Shown here: positions 7,876-15,382 of the stretch, one piece after another | Position numbering within the stretch: position 1 is the stretch's first letter | How the letters are laid out: each line of letters starts with the position of its first letter | DNA from: Pseudomonas violetae | GTDB taxonomy: Bacteria; Pseudomonadota; Gammaproteobacteria; Pseudomonadales; Pseudomonadaceae | Assembly (NCBI RefSeq): GCF_023072615.1 | Contig: NZ_JAKNRW010000020.1 | Span: 35,665 to 99,664 of the forward strand | DNA length: 64,000 nt | Direction: 5' to 3' | The notes under the pieces: model-generated | Databases searched by the model: none | Told to the model about the DNA's origin: nothing | What the model saw: only the letters and a program-made list of their open reading frames with translations | Made by a program: the position numbers and the translations under genes

Positions 7876-8034
7876 GGCGCGATCCTCGAATTGTTCGCTG
7901 ACTATAGACCCGCATGGTGTTCGGCCGCCAGCCGGCACATGCTTCTACACCAATGTCCGGGTATGGCCTTTGCCGTCAGGACAGCTAAACTCGGGGTGGC
8001 TGTCTTTCTTGTCCACCCTGGCTGGGATCATAAA

Positions 8035-10101
8035 ATGAAAAATAATAATAGCCTGTTACGCCACGTCCCCTGGCTACTGCTGGCGATCGTAGGAGCGTGC
8101 GCCCTGGGCGTAGTGGCATTACGCCGAGGCGAGGCGATCAACGCCTTGTGGATTGTGGTCGCGGCAGTGGCCATCTATCTGGTTGCGTACCGTTACTACA
8201 GCCTGTTCATCGCTGACAATGTGATGCAGCTTGACCCGCGGAGGGCCACCCCCGCCGTACTCAACAATGACGGGTTGGACTACGTCCCTACCAACAAACA
8301 CATCCTGTTCGGTCACCACTTCGCAGCCATTGCTGGCGCGGGGCCTCTGGTCGGTCCGGTACTGGCGGCGCAGATGGGCTATTTGCCCGGTACGCTGTGG
8401 CTGATCGCCGGTGTGGTGCTGGCCGGTGCGGTGCAGGACTTCATGATCCTGTTCCTGTCCACCCGTCGCAATGGGCGCTCCCTGGGCGACATGGTCCGTG
8501 AAGAAATGGGCCGCATCCCTGGGACTATTGCGCTGTTCGGCTGCTTCCTGATCATGATCATCATCCTCGCGGTGCTGGCGCTGATCGTGGTGAAAGCCTT
8601 GGCCGAGAGCCCGTGGGGCATCTTCACGGTAATGGCGACCATCCCGATTGCGATGTTCATGGGCATCTACATGCGCTATATCCGCCCCGGGCGTATCGGT
8701 GAAATTTCCATCATCGGTGTGCTGTTGCTGCTGGGGTCGATCTGGCTCGGCGGGCAGATTGCTGCCGATCCGTTCTGGGCCAAAACCTTTACCTTTACCG
8801 GGATCCAGATCACCTGGATGTTGATCGGCTATGGTTTTGTCGCGGCCGTCTTGCCGGTATGGCTAATTCTCGCACCCCGTGACTACCTGTCGACCTTCCT
8901 GAAAATCGGCACCATCATTGCCTTGGCGATCGGCATCCTGGTCACTATGCCTGATCTGAAAATGCCCGCATTGACCCAGTTCATCGATGGCACCGGCCCG
9001 GTGTGGAAGGGCGGTCTGTTCCCGTTCCTGTTCATCACCATCGCCTGTGGTGCGGTCTCCGGTTTCCATGCGCTGATTTCTTCCGGCACCACGCCGAAGC
9101 TGTTGGCCAATGAAAGCCATGCCCGTTACATCGGCTACGGCGGCATGCTGATGGAGTCCTTCGTAGCGATCATGGCGATGGTGGCTGCTTCGGTGATTGA
9201 ACCGGGTGTGTACTTCGCCATGAACAGCCCGGCGGCAATCGTCGGCGGGGATGTGGTGACGGTTGCGCAGACGGTCAGCAGCTGGGGTTTTGCGATCACC
9301 CCGGAAGCCTTGCAGGCGGTGGCTAAGGACATTGGTGAAACCACCATCCTGGCACGTGCCGGTGGTGCGCCGACCCTCGCGGTCGGTATCGCGCAAATCC
9401 TGCACAGTGTGCTGCCAGGTGAAGACACCATGGCGTTCTGGTACCACTTCGCGATTCTGTTCGAGGCGCTGTTCATCCTGACGGCCGTCGATGCCGGCAC
9501 CCGTGCCGGACGCTTCATGCTGCAGGATTTGCTGGGTTCCTTCGTGCCAGCATTGAAACGTACAGAGTCCTGGACCGCGAACCTGGTTGCCACCGCCGGT
9601 TGCGTGGCGATGTGGGGTTATCTGCTGTATCAGGGCGTGATTGATCCGTTGGGTGGCATCAATACCTTGTGGCCGCTGTTCGGCATCTCCAACCAGATGC
9701 TGGCGGGTATCGCGCTGATGCTGGCGACGGTCGTGCTGATTAAAATGAAACGTCAACGCTACATCTGGGTGACCATGCTGCCAGCGGTTTGGCTGCTGAT
9801 CTGCACCGTGACCGCTGGTTTCATCAAACTGTTCGATGCCAACCCTGCAATCGGTTTCCTGTCCCTGGCGAAAAAATACAGCGATGCGCTGGCCAATGGG
9901 CAGATCCTCGCTCCGGCCAAGGACATCAACCAGATGCAGCACGTGATCTACAACGCGTACACCAACGCAACACTGACGGCGTTGTTCCTGTTCGTGGTAT
10001 TCAGCATCCTGTTCTATGCCATCAAGGTCGGTATTGCCGCCTGGGGTAAAAAGGAACGTACGGATAAAGAAGCGCCATTCCAGGCAGTGCCGGATGCGTA
10101 A
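8035..10101 (+). CDS. cstA: Carbon-starvation/pyruvate transporter of the CstA/BtsT family
   Basis: This 688-residue polytopic membrane protein has some 16-18 hydrophobic segments. Family members take up pyruvate and have been linked to peptide use under carbon starvation. Recognisable parts are the N-terminal VAYRYYSLFIADNVMQLDPRRATPA segment, the NKHILFGHHFAAIAGAGPLVGPVLAAQMGY block (about residues 84-113) and the FWYHFAILFEALFILTAVDAGTR block (about 465-490). The start at 8035 (MKNNNSLLRH) removes a 57-codon unconserved extension. A YjiX-type small gene follows after 15 nt and a YjiA-type GTPase after that, the same trio as btsT-yjiX-yjiA in E. coli. Both names are in use; the transported substrate here is inferred. 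Confidence 0.92.
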   Translation: MKNNNSLLRHVPWLLLAIVGACALGVVALRRGEAINALWIVVAAVAIYLVAYRYYSLFIADNVMQLDPRRATPAVLNNDGLDYVPTNKHILFGHHFAAIAGAGPLVGPVLAAQMGYLPGTLWLIAGVVLAGAVQDFMILFLSTRRNGRSLGDMVREEMGRIPGTIALFGCFLIMIIILAVLALIVVKALAESPWGIFTVMATIPIAMFMGIYMRYIRPGRIGEISIIGVLLLLGSIWLGGQIAADPFWAKTFTFTGIQITWMLIGYGFVAAVLPVWLILAPRDYLSTFLKIGTIIALAIGILVTMPDLKMPALTQFIDGTGPVWKGGLFPFLFITIACGAVSGFHALISSGTTPKLLANESHARYIGYGGMLMESFVAIMAMVAASVIEPGVYFAMNSPAAIVGGDVVTVAQTVSSWGFAITPEALQAVAKDIGETTILARAGGAPTLAVGIAQILHSVLPGEDTMAFWYHFAILFEALFILTAVDAGTRAGRFMLQDLLGSFVPALKRTESWTANLVATAGCVAMWGYLLYQGVIDPLGGINTLWPLFGISNQMLAGIALMLATVVLIKMKRQRYIWVTMLPAVWLLICTVTAGFIKLFDANPAIGFLSLAKKYSDALANGQILAPAKDINQMQHVIYNAYTNATLTALFLFVVFSILFYAIKVGIAAWGKKERTDKEAPFQAVPDA

Positions 10102-10116
10102 TCGAGGATTGCAAGC

Positions 10117-10314
10117 ATGTTCAATGACCTGAGTCGCCTCGGTAAATACCTCGGTCAGGCCGCGCGCCTGATGGTCGGCATGCCCGACTACGACAACTAC
10201 GTAGAGCATATGCAAACCAAACACCCGGACAAGCCGGTGATGAGCTACGAGATGTTCTTCAGGGAGCGTCAGGAAGCGCGTTACGGCGGCAAGGGTGGGC
10301 CAAAGTGCTGTTGA
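10117..10314 (+). CDS. YbdD/YjiX family small protein (DUF466)
   Basis: This 65-residue basic protein nearly always follows cstA/btsT genes. It shows the conserved GMPDYDNYVEHM segment, the MSYEMFFRERQEARYGG core and the terminal CC pair. The start is preceded by GAGGA. It lies 15 nt after cstA and is surely co-transcribed. E. coli YbdD and YjiX are thought to help their cognate transporter; the mechanism is unknown to me. Confidence 0.93.
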   Translation: MFNDLSRLGKYLGQAARLMVGMPDYDNYVEHMQTKHPDKPVMSYEMFFRERQEARYGGKGGPKCC

Positions 10315-10348
10315 TCTGGGTTATCAGATCATGATGTGAAGGAAAACT

Positions 10349-10404
10349 TGTGGGAGCGAACCTGTGTGGGAGCAAGCCCGCTCCCACACAGGTTCGTTCC
10401 CACA
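10349..10404. repeat. Tight REP hairpin, two family-B arms without spacer
   Basis: The 25-nt arms TGTGGGAGCGAACCTGTGTG + GGAGC and their inverse pair with one mismatch around a 6-base loop (AAGCCC). It looks like two REP copies collapsed onto each other. It sits between yjiX and the GTPase gene and could act as an mRNA stabiliser or partial transcription block inside the operon. Confidence 0.8.
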
Positions 10405-10450
10405 TTTGTTTTGTATGGCTTTCCCAATTTCGTGAAACAGGAGGTTCCAG

Positions 10451-11422
10451 TTGTCCTCTCCCATTCCAGTCACAATCCTCAGCGGCTTCCTTGGCGCGGG
10501 GAAGACCACGCTGTTGCGCCACCTGCTCAAAACCGAGCACGGCCTGAAAATCGCCGTGATCGAGAACGAATTCAGCGATGCCGGCATCGACACCCAGTTG
10601 TTGGGCGACGAGCCAGTGCAAGTGATGACGCTGTCCAACGGCTGCGTCTGCTGCACTATTCATACTGACCTGACCAAAGCCTTGTTCCTGCTGCTCGAAC
10701 GCCTGGACAGCGGCGAGATCGCCTTCGACCGCCTGGTGATCGAATGCACCGGCCTGGCCGATCCGGCGCCCGTCGCCCAAACCTTTTTCATCGATGAGGA
10801 ACTGCGCGAGCGCTACATTCTCGACGGCATCATCACGTTGGTGGATGCCGCACATGCCGATACTCACCTGGCCCAGACTATCGCCCAGGCGCAAATCGGT
10901 TTTGCCGACCGCCTGCTGGTGAGCAAGCGAGACCTGGTGGACGAGGCCACTTTCACCGGGTTGAGCGAACGCCTGACCCGCATCAATCGTCGCGCACCGA
11001 TTCGCGTGGTCGACCATGGCAGGATTGACCTGGCGGAACTGCTCGACGTTCGAGGCTTCAATCTCAACGCCGACCTCGGCAGTGGCTTGAACCTGCGCCC
11101 GGTCAGCAAGGCTCCCTCCATCGACCGCATTTCCAGCCTGGTGTTGCGCACTGACCAGCCGCTGGATATCGACAAGCTCAGTGAGTTCATGAATGAACTG
11201 CTGGAAGATCATGGCAAGCAATTGCTGCGCTACAAAGGTGTGTTGAACATTGCGGGCGAACCGCGGCGGATGGTGTTTCAGGGGGTGTTGAAGTTATACG
11301 GCTTCGACTGGGACACCGAGTGGGCGCCTGAGGAGCCGCGGGAAAGCGTCATCGTTTTTATCGCGGATGATCTGCCAGAAGAGAAAATTCGGGAAGGGTT
11401 TGCGCGGGTGGCGGCGGAGTAG
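10451..11422 (+). CDS. yjiA: CobW/YjiA-family G3E GTPase (metal-binding chaperone)
   Basis: This 323-residue GTPase has Walker A GFLGAGKTTLL (about residues 9-19), the metal-binding CxCC motif in NGCVCCTIHTDL (about 62-73), the Walker B-like ECTGLADP (about 98), and a C-terminal CobW domain. The start is TTG at 10451, decided by a strong AGGAGG 6 nt upstream and by the conserved N-terminus IPVTILSG. Family members insert or store transition metals, often zinc. It is the third gene of the cstA-yjiX-yjiA set, as in E. coli. Confidence 0.92.
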   Translation: MSSPIPVTILSGFLGAGKTTLLRHLLKTEHGLKIAVIENEFSDAGIDTQLLGDEPVQVMTLSNGCVCCTIHTDLTKALFLLLERLDSGEIAFDRLVIECTGLADPAPVAQTFFIDEELRERYILDGIITLVDAAHADTHLAQTIAQAQIGFADRLLVSKRDLVDEATFTGLSERLTRINRRAPIRVVDHGRIDLAELLDVRGFNLNADLGSGLNLRPVSKAPSIDRISSLVLRTDQPLDIDKLSEFMNELLEDHGKQLLRYKGVLNIAGEPRRMVFQGVLKLYGFDWDTEWAPEEPRESVIVFIADDLPEEKIREGFARVAAE

Positions 11423-11453
11423 CTTCAGGAAGTTTTTCGGGGGCTGATGCCGT

Positions 11454-11518
11454 CATCGCGAGCAGGCGGGGCCGCGTCATGTGCGCAGCCCTTGTGGGAG
11501 CGAGCCTGCTCGCGATAG
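11454..11518. repeat. Inverted REP pair (family B)
   Basis: The left copy CATCGCGAGCAGGC (11454-11467) and the right copy TGTGGGAGCGAGCCTGCTCG (11493-11512, running on to 11518) face each other in the convergent gap between yjiA and a GntR gene. The left copy is truncated. Confidence 0.75.
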
Positions 11519-11522
11519 CAAT

Positions 11523-12212
11523 CTACCCCACCGCGCGGTTCTTTCGCGAGTTGGGCTGGGAGTTCAGCAGCACCGCATCCAGGTGATCCAGGTGCTGATT
11601 CAGCAATGCCTGGGCAGCCACTGCGTCACCACGCTCCACTGCATTCACGATTGCCTCATGCACAGTCCACTCGCAACTATCCCCTGGATGCGCTTCCTGC
11701 TGCGCAATCGCCAGCGAGGTCAAGGGCACCAAGCTACCCAGGAAATGCGCCAGCGGTGCATTCCCCGCCATTTCTGCCAATTGCAAATGAAACTCCCCGG
11801 ACAACCGAATGGCCCGACCCTGTTCGGTACAGCCTTGCTCCTGTTCAATCAACGCGCGCAGCCGTTCAAAATCCTGGCGGCCACCGTTCTGACAGGCGAG
11901 TTGCACCAGCGTGGTTTCTGTCAAGCGTCGTGCATGCAAGGTCTGCTGGATCTGCTCGCGATCGAGCACAGCAACCCGGGGCCGATGGTTGGCCCGCAGA
12001 ATAATGATCTGCTGGTGAGAAAGGCAGCCCAGCACACCACGAATGTCGCTGCGACGGGCACCAAACATTTGCGTCAGGCTGTCTTCAGTAAACCGACTAC
12101 CCGCATTGATTCGCTGGTCGAGAATGGCATCGAACACCCGCGCATAAAGATCATTCATCGGCAGGGTGTAGGGCAGGGCAGCAAGAGTCTGAGGTGAAGC
12201 GAAGCTGTTCAT
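11523..12212 (-). CDS. GntR-family transcriptional regulator, FCD (FadR/VanR-type) domain, gene 2
   Basis: This 229-residue protein has an N-terminal winged helix (about residues 20-80: YARVFDAILDQRINAGSRFTEDSL, then GARRSDIRGVLGCLSHQQII) and an all-helical C-terminal FCD ligand-binding domain with acid and His positions (FHLQLAEMAGN, HEAIVNAVERGD). FCD regulators typically bind small carboxylates and sometimes a metal ion. It is the last gene of an apparent operon: DctA-like transporter, GntR gene 1, then this gene after 25 nt. It probably regulates the transporter or a distant catabolic gene. Target and ligand are unknown. Confidence 0.88.
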   Translation of the reverse strand: MNSFASPQTLAALPYTLPMNDLYARVFDAILDQRINAGSRFTEDSLTQMFGARRSDIRGVLGCLSHQQIIILRANHRPRVAVLDREQIQQTLHARRLTETTLVQLACQNGGRQDFERLRALIEQEQGCTEQGRAIRLSGEFHLQLAEMAGNAPLAHFLGSLVPLTSLAIAQQEAHPGDSCEWTVHEAIVNAVERGDAVAAQALLNQHLDHLDAVLLNSQPNSRKNRAVG

Positions 12213-12237
12213 GGCCTGTCTCCAGTTCCAAGAGTGT

Positions 12238-12960
12238 TCAACCGCGAAGATTGTCGTCTGGAATATTCAATTCGATGCCCGTGCGCTGACCTTCGCGAAG
12301 AATGTGACGACGCATTTCTGCACTGGCCTGGGCGCTATTCTTGCTGCGGATTGCTCGCACCACGGCTTCGTTTTCTTCGAGACGTTCAGCCAGGTGTTCC
12401 GGGGAATTGCGCAGCACCTCGGCGCTTTGCTTGAGAGCGTTGCTGGTTTGCTGCACCACGCTCTGAAAAATCGGATTCGAGGTCAGGGTGAACAGTTCTT
12501 CGTGGAACGCGATGTAGGCATTAACCCCGGCTTCGCTGTCGTTCGCTTCCAGGGCTTCGCGCATGTCCATAAGCGTAAGGCGCAACTGCCCGACTTCCTT
12601 GCTGCTGATGGACTGCGCCACCAGCCCGACAATGAACGGCTCAAGGGTGTAGCGCAGCTGTAGCACATCCTCCAGGCTCGCCCCCGCCACAGCACTGTCG
12701 TGGGACTGGCTGTCGCTGAGATTGGCCTCCAGGACCACTACGCCCTTGCCCGGCATGGAACGCACCAGCCCGAGTGTTTCCAGGACGATTACTGCTTCAC
12801 GCAGGCTCGGGCGGCTGATGCCCAATTGTTCGGCCAGTTCCCGTTGCCCAGGCAGCATTTCGCCAGAGCGCCACTGGCCGCGGGCCAGAGCGGCCCGAAG
12901 TTTTTCCACGACTGAGTTCACAACGGTCGACGAGGTAATCACTGTTCGCTCCATGAGCAT
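12238..12960 (-). CDS. GntR-family transcriptional regulator, FadR-type FCD domain, gene 1
   Basis: This 240-residue protein has a textbook GntR winged helix: LRAALARGQWRSGEMLPGQRELAEQLGISRPSLREA, with the PGKG wing (about residues 15-80). The C-terminal FCD domain shows LEPFIVGLVA, YIAFHEELF and LAERLEENEAVVRAI. Two ATGs (12960, 12954) are possible and neither has a clear Shine-Dalgarno. It lies between the transporter (49 nt away) and the second FCD regulator. Regulators of this kind control lactate, glycolate, malonate or sugar-acid uptake; which of these applies here cannot be read from the sequence. Confidence 0.9.
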   Translation of the reverse strand: MLMERTVITSSTVVNSVVEKLRAALARGQWRSGEMLPGQRELAEQLGISRPSLREAVIVLETLGLVRSMPGKGVVVLEANLSDSQSHDSAVAGASLEDVLQLRYTLEPFIVGLVAQSISSKEVGQLRLTLMDMREALEANDSEAGVNAYIAFHEELFTLTSNPIFQSVVQQTSNALKQSAEVLRNSPEHLAERLEENEAVVRAIRSKNSAQASAEMRRHILREGQRTGIELNIPDDNLRG

Positions 12961-12976
12961 TCAAAACGGTTGATGA

Positions 12977-13002
12977 CCGTGCCCGCCATTTGGCAGGCAC
13001 GG
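12977..13002 (-). terminator. Hairpin between the transporter gene and GntR gene 1
   Basis: The stem CCGTGCC / GGCACGG, extended by an inner GCC/GGC, lies 8 nt past the transporter stop. There is no T-run, so it is more likely an attenuating or mRNA 3'-end-stabilising hairpin within the operon than a full terminator. Confidence 0.5.
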
Positions 13003-13009
13003 CGGCGAT

Positions 13010-14323
13010 TCAAAATTCCTGCTGGTGCGAGGGAACGCCTGGTTTTCTCGGCTGGAAGGTATAACCCACCTGACCGGAAAGCACCTTGTTTGCGCGCTGG
13101 ATGTCGATGTCTTTTTCCCAGCGGGCGATGGCCACTGTCGCGACGCAATTGCCGATCAGATTGGTCAGCGCCCGTCCGATCCCCATGAACCAGTCCACCG
13201 CCAGCACCAGTACCAGGCCCACCACCGGAATCGCCGGGATCGCCGTGAGTGTCGCCGCCAGGATCACCAGCGCCGAGCCGGGAATGCCGTGGGCACCTTT
13301 GGAGGTGATCAGCGAAACCAACAGGATCGTCAGTAGGTCGGTCATGGCCAGTGGCGTGCCGGTGGCATTGGCGATGAAGACGATGGCGAGGGTCAGGTAG
13401 ATCGAGAAACCGTCGAGGTTGAACGAGTAGCCCGTAGGGATCACCAGGCCGACCGTGGAACTGCCAATGCCCAGGTGCTCCAACTTGCGCATAATCTGTG
13501 GCAGCACGGCGTCGGAGGAGGCGGTACCCATGACGATCATCAGTTCTTCACGCAGGTACTTGAGCAGCGGCCACATCCGCAGGCCGGACACGCGCATCAC
13601 CAGGCCGAGAATAAGCGAGACGAAGGCCACGCAGGTCAGGTAGAACAAACCCACCAGGCTGCCCAGATGCTGCAGGGAGTCCAGGCCGTATTTGCTGGTC
13701 GTGAACGCGATGGCGCCGAACACACCAATAGGTGCCAGGCGTACGATCATGCCCATGATGCGAAAGATCACATGGCTCAGTTCGTTGATGAGCCGGGAGA
13801 TGCCCGACGCCGCTTCTCCCACCAGGTTGAGTGCGCTACCGAACAACACCGAGAACAGCAGGACTTGCAGGATGTTGTTGTCGGCAAAGGCGCCGATCAC
13901 CGAGGAGGGAATCAGGTCCATCAGGAACTGCGTGGTGGTGTGCAGATGCTGGCCGCGCTGAGCGATATCGCCCATGTCGGCGGCGGAAAGCTGATCCAGA
14001 TGAATGTTCGCGCCGCTGCCGATACCGGTGCTAAAGGCGAATACCAGGCCGATCACGAGGGCGATGGTGGTCAGGATTTCAAAGTAAATCACCGATTTCA
14101 GGCCAATGCGCCCGACCTTCTTCAGGTCGCCGGCACCGCTGATGCCACTGACAACCACGCAGAATACGATCAAGCCGATGAGCATCTTGATCAGTTTGAT
14201 GAAACCATCGCCCAAGGGTTTGAGCTGTGCAGAGTATTCAGGGAGGGTCAGCCCGCAGACGATGCCGAGCACCAGTCCGAGAACCACTTGGAGGAAGATT
14301 GAACGCGAGCACCATCTGAGCAT
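13010..14323 (-). CDS. DctA-like dicarboxylate/amino-acid:cation symporter
   Basis: This 437-residue inner-membrane carrier of the DAACS family has about eight helices plus two re-entrant loops. It closely follows DctA: LKPLGDGFIKLIKM (about residue 35-48), IPSSVIGAFADNNILQVLLF, REELMIVMGTASSDAVLP (serine-rich loop, about 260-277), GYSFNLDG (about 305-312), SKGAHGIPGS (second loop) and ALTNLIGNCVA. Two family positions differ: Phe follows the NLDG motif where DctA and its relatives have Thr, and GLIVF replaces APVIF in helix 2. Either could change substrate or ion coupling. Two FCD regulators follow on the same strand. C4-dicarboxylate uptake is likely but not certain. Confidence 0.88.
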   Translation of the reverse strand: MLRWCSRSIFLQVVLGLVLGIVCGLTLPEYSAQLKPLGDGFIKLIKMLIGLIVFCVVVSGISGAGDLKKVGRIGLKSVIYFEILTTIALVIGLVFAFSTGIGSGANIHLDQLSAADMGDIAQRGQHLHTTTQFLMDLIPSSVIGAFADNNILQVLLFSVLFGSALNLVGEAASGISRLINELSHVIFRIMGMIVRLAPIGVFGAIAFTTSKYGLDSLQHLGSLVGLFYLTCVAFVSLILGLVMRVSGLRMWPLLKYLREELMIVMGTASSDAVLPQIMRKLEHLGIGSSTVGLVIPTGYSFNLDGFSIYLTLAIVFIANATGTPLAMTDLLTILLVSLITSKGAHGIPGSALVILAATLTAIPAIPVVGLVLVLAVDWFMGIGRALTNLIGNCVATVAIARWEKDIDIQRANKVLSGQVGYTFQPRKPGVPSHQQEF

Positions 14324-14391
14324 GGGAGGAATCCTGGTCGGTGTCCTGGCTGGTGTGCGGTGAGCACATCAGATTCAGGACTTAATTATTG

Positions 14392-14402
14392 TGGTCTTAC
14401 CG
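14392..14402. promoter_or_regulatory. Candidate FadR/GntR-type operator upstream of the transporter
   Basis: TGGTCTTACCG is a near-dyad of the TGGT-N3-ACCA kind bound by many FCD regulators. It lies about 70 nt upstream of the transporter ATG, next to an AT-rich AATAATT that could be the -10 on the minus strand. Confidence 0.5.
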
Positions 14403-14476
14403 GTATGTCCAGTGCAGGCTCAGTCTACGCTGGGTTTTTCCTGAATTTCAAGCGTCAACATGGAAATTGGCAAGAC

Positions 14477-14487
14477 CGGTCTGACCA
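14477..14487. promoter_or_regulatory. Second candidate FadR/GntR-type operator
   Basis: CGGTCTGACCA matches the FadR-type dyad TGGTC-N-GACCA at all but the first base. It sits about 85 nt upstream of the other candidate site. Confidence 0.45.
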
Positions 14488-14523
14488 GTGGCGCGAAGCG
14501 AGTGTCAGAGCGGCGTACTCAGG

Positions 14524-14547
14524 AAAAACCGACCATTGCTGGTCGGT
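14524..14547 (-). terminator. Intrinsic terminator of the 188-residue hypothetical gene
   Basis: On the minus strand the stem ACCGACC / GGTCGGT with a 6-base loop is followed by a run of five T. It lies about 22 nt past the stop of the gene at 14570-15136. Confidence 0.8.
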
Positions 14548-14569
14548 CCATGCAAATGCATGTGGTGTC

Positions 14570-15136
14570 TTATATTTCGTTAGGTGAATCCAAATAAGGT
14601 GCATTTCTTTGATCAATCATCAAACTGAATAATAAGGGCGTTTCATTTTTGTCAGCAATATAAGTATATTTTGAATTTTGAGTTTTGTACTTGTGCAGTA
14701 GCCATGAATCCCTGACTTGAATGTACACTTCGGGGTTGTCGTCGCTGATCGCGTCCAAGGTTAAAATGTTGCGGCCTTTACCGAGCAGGTTAAAAGTGAC
14801 TGCCCCTTGGCTTGGGAAGGCACCCAGTAAACCCGTTTCACTAATACTCAGGCATTTTCCGAAGTAAGGGCCCAGCGTACGAATATACAGTTGGTAGTCT
14901 CTGCCGGTGTACCGGAAGTACAGCTGAAGGCGAGACCTGGCTTCGACTTCAGCCCCGGAGCGCAAGCCTACAAAATGAGAGTGGTCCCTCTGTTGCGGCC
15001 TGCCGGTAAACATGCCCCCACTGCCAAGAGTATCGGTAACCAGCGTTTTCTCTCCATGCAGTAAGTTCAAGAAGTGCAAGGACATACCCGGTGTGCCAAT
15101 TGTTGCGGTGAAGGACTTTTGTCTGTTTGTACTCAT
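14570..15136 (-). CDS. Hypothetical protein, 188 residues, unrecognised
   Basis: I do not recognise this protein. It is soluble-looking, with no signal peptide or membrane helix, and rich in aromatic residues and beta-type alternation. Two stretches (CLSISETGLLGAF... and VYIQVRDSWLLHKY...) share a loose pattern of hydrophobic pairs, a short turn and a closing F-x-L, which could suggest a beta-trefoil or other repeat-built beta fold; this is a weak inference. The coding sequence is more AT-rich than its neighbours and the ATG at 15136 has only a weak AGAGA upstream. It has its own terminator and sits alone between glyA and the transporter operon, outside the conserved synteny, so it may be acquired. 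Confidence 0.7.
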   Translation of the reverse strand: MSTNRQKSFTATIGTPGMSLHFLNLLHGEKTLVTDTLGSGGMFTGRPQQRDHSHFVGLRSGAEVEARSRLQLYFRYTGRDYQLYIRTLGPYFGKCLSISETGLLGAFPSQGAVTFNLLGKGRNILTLDAISDDNPEVYIQVRDSWLLHKYKTQNSKYTYIADKNETPLLFSLMIDQRNAPYLDSPNEI

Positions 15137-15324
15137 GTTTTTTCTCTATATTCGGCTGATAAGAAATTCTCTGACGGCAGTTGTAGTGCCGTAGTGTTCT
15201 TGCGTTTCTTATATATAGAGGCTTGTAGGTGGCGTGTGCGGGATCTTGCTTTTCAGGCTGTTTCTGAGTTGCGTTGGTTGTTATGGGCTGGGATAAGTTA
15301 CTTGGATATCCAGTGCGTAAATAA

Positions 15325-15355
15325 CAAAAAAGCCCAACCATTTCTGGTCGGGCTT
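15325..15355 (-). terminator. Intrinsic terminator of glyA
   Basis: On the minus strand AAGCCCGACC pairs with GGTTGGGCTT (one G-U) around AGAAAT, followed by T6. It is placed 28 nt after the glyA stop. Confidence 0.88.
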
Positions 15356-15382
15356 CAGTATAGCGGGGTAACGATTTCGCGA

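Noticed and set aside
8863..10224. 453-codon open frame antisense to cstA
   Set aside because: Charged, low-complexity translation without motifs; shadow of a membrane-protein gene.
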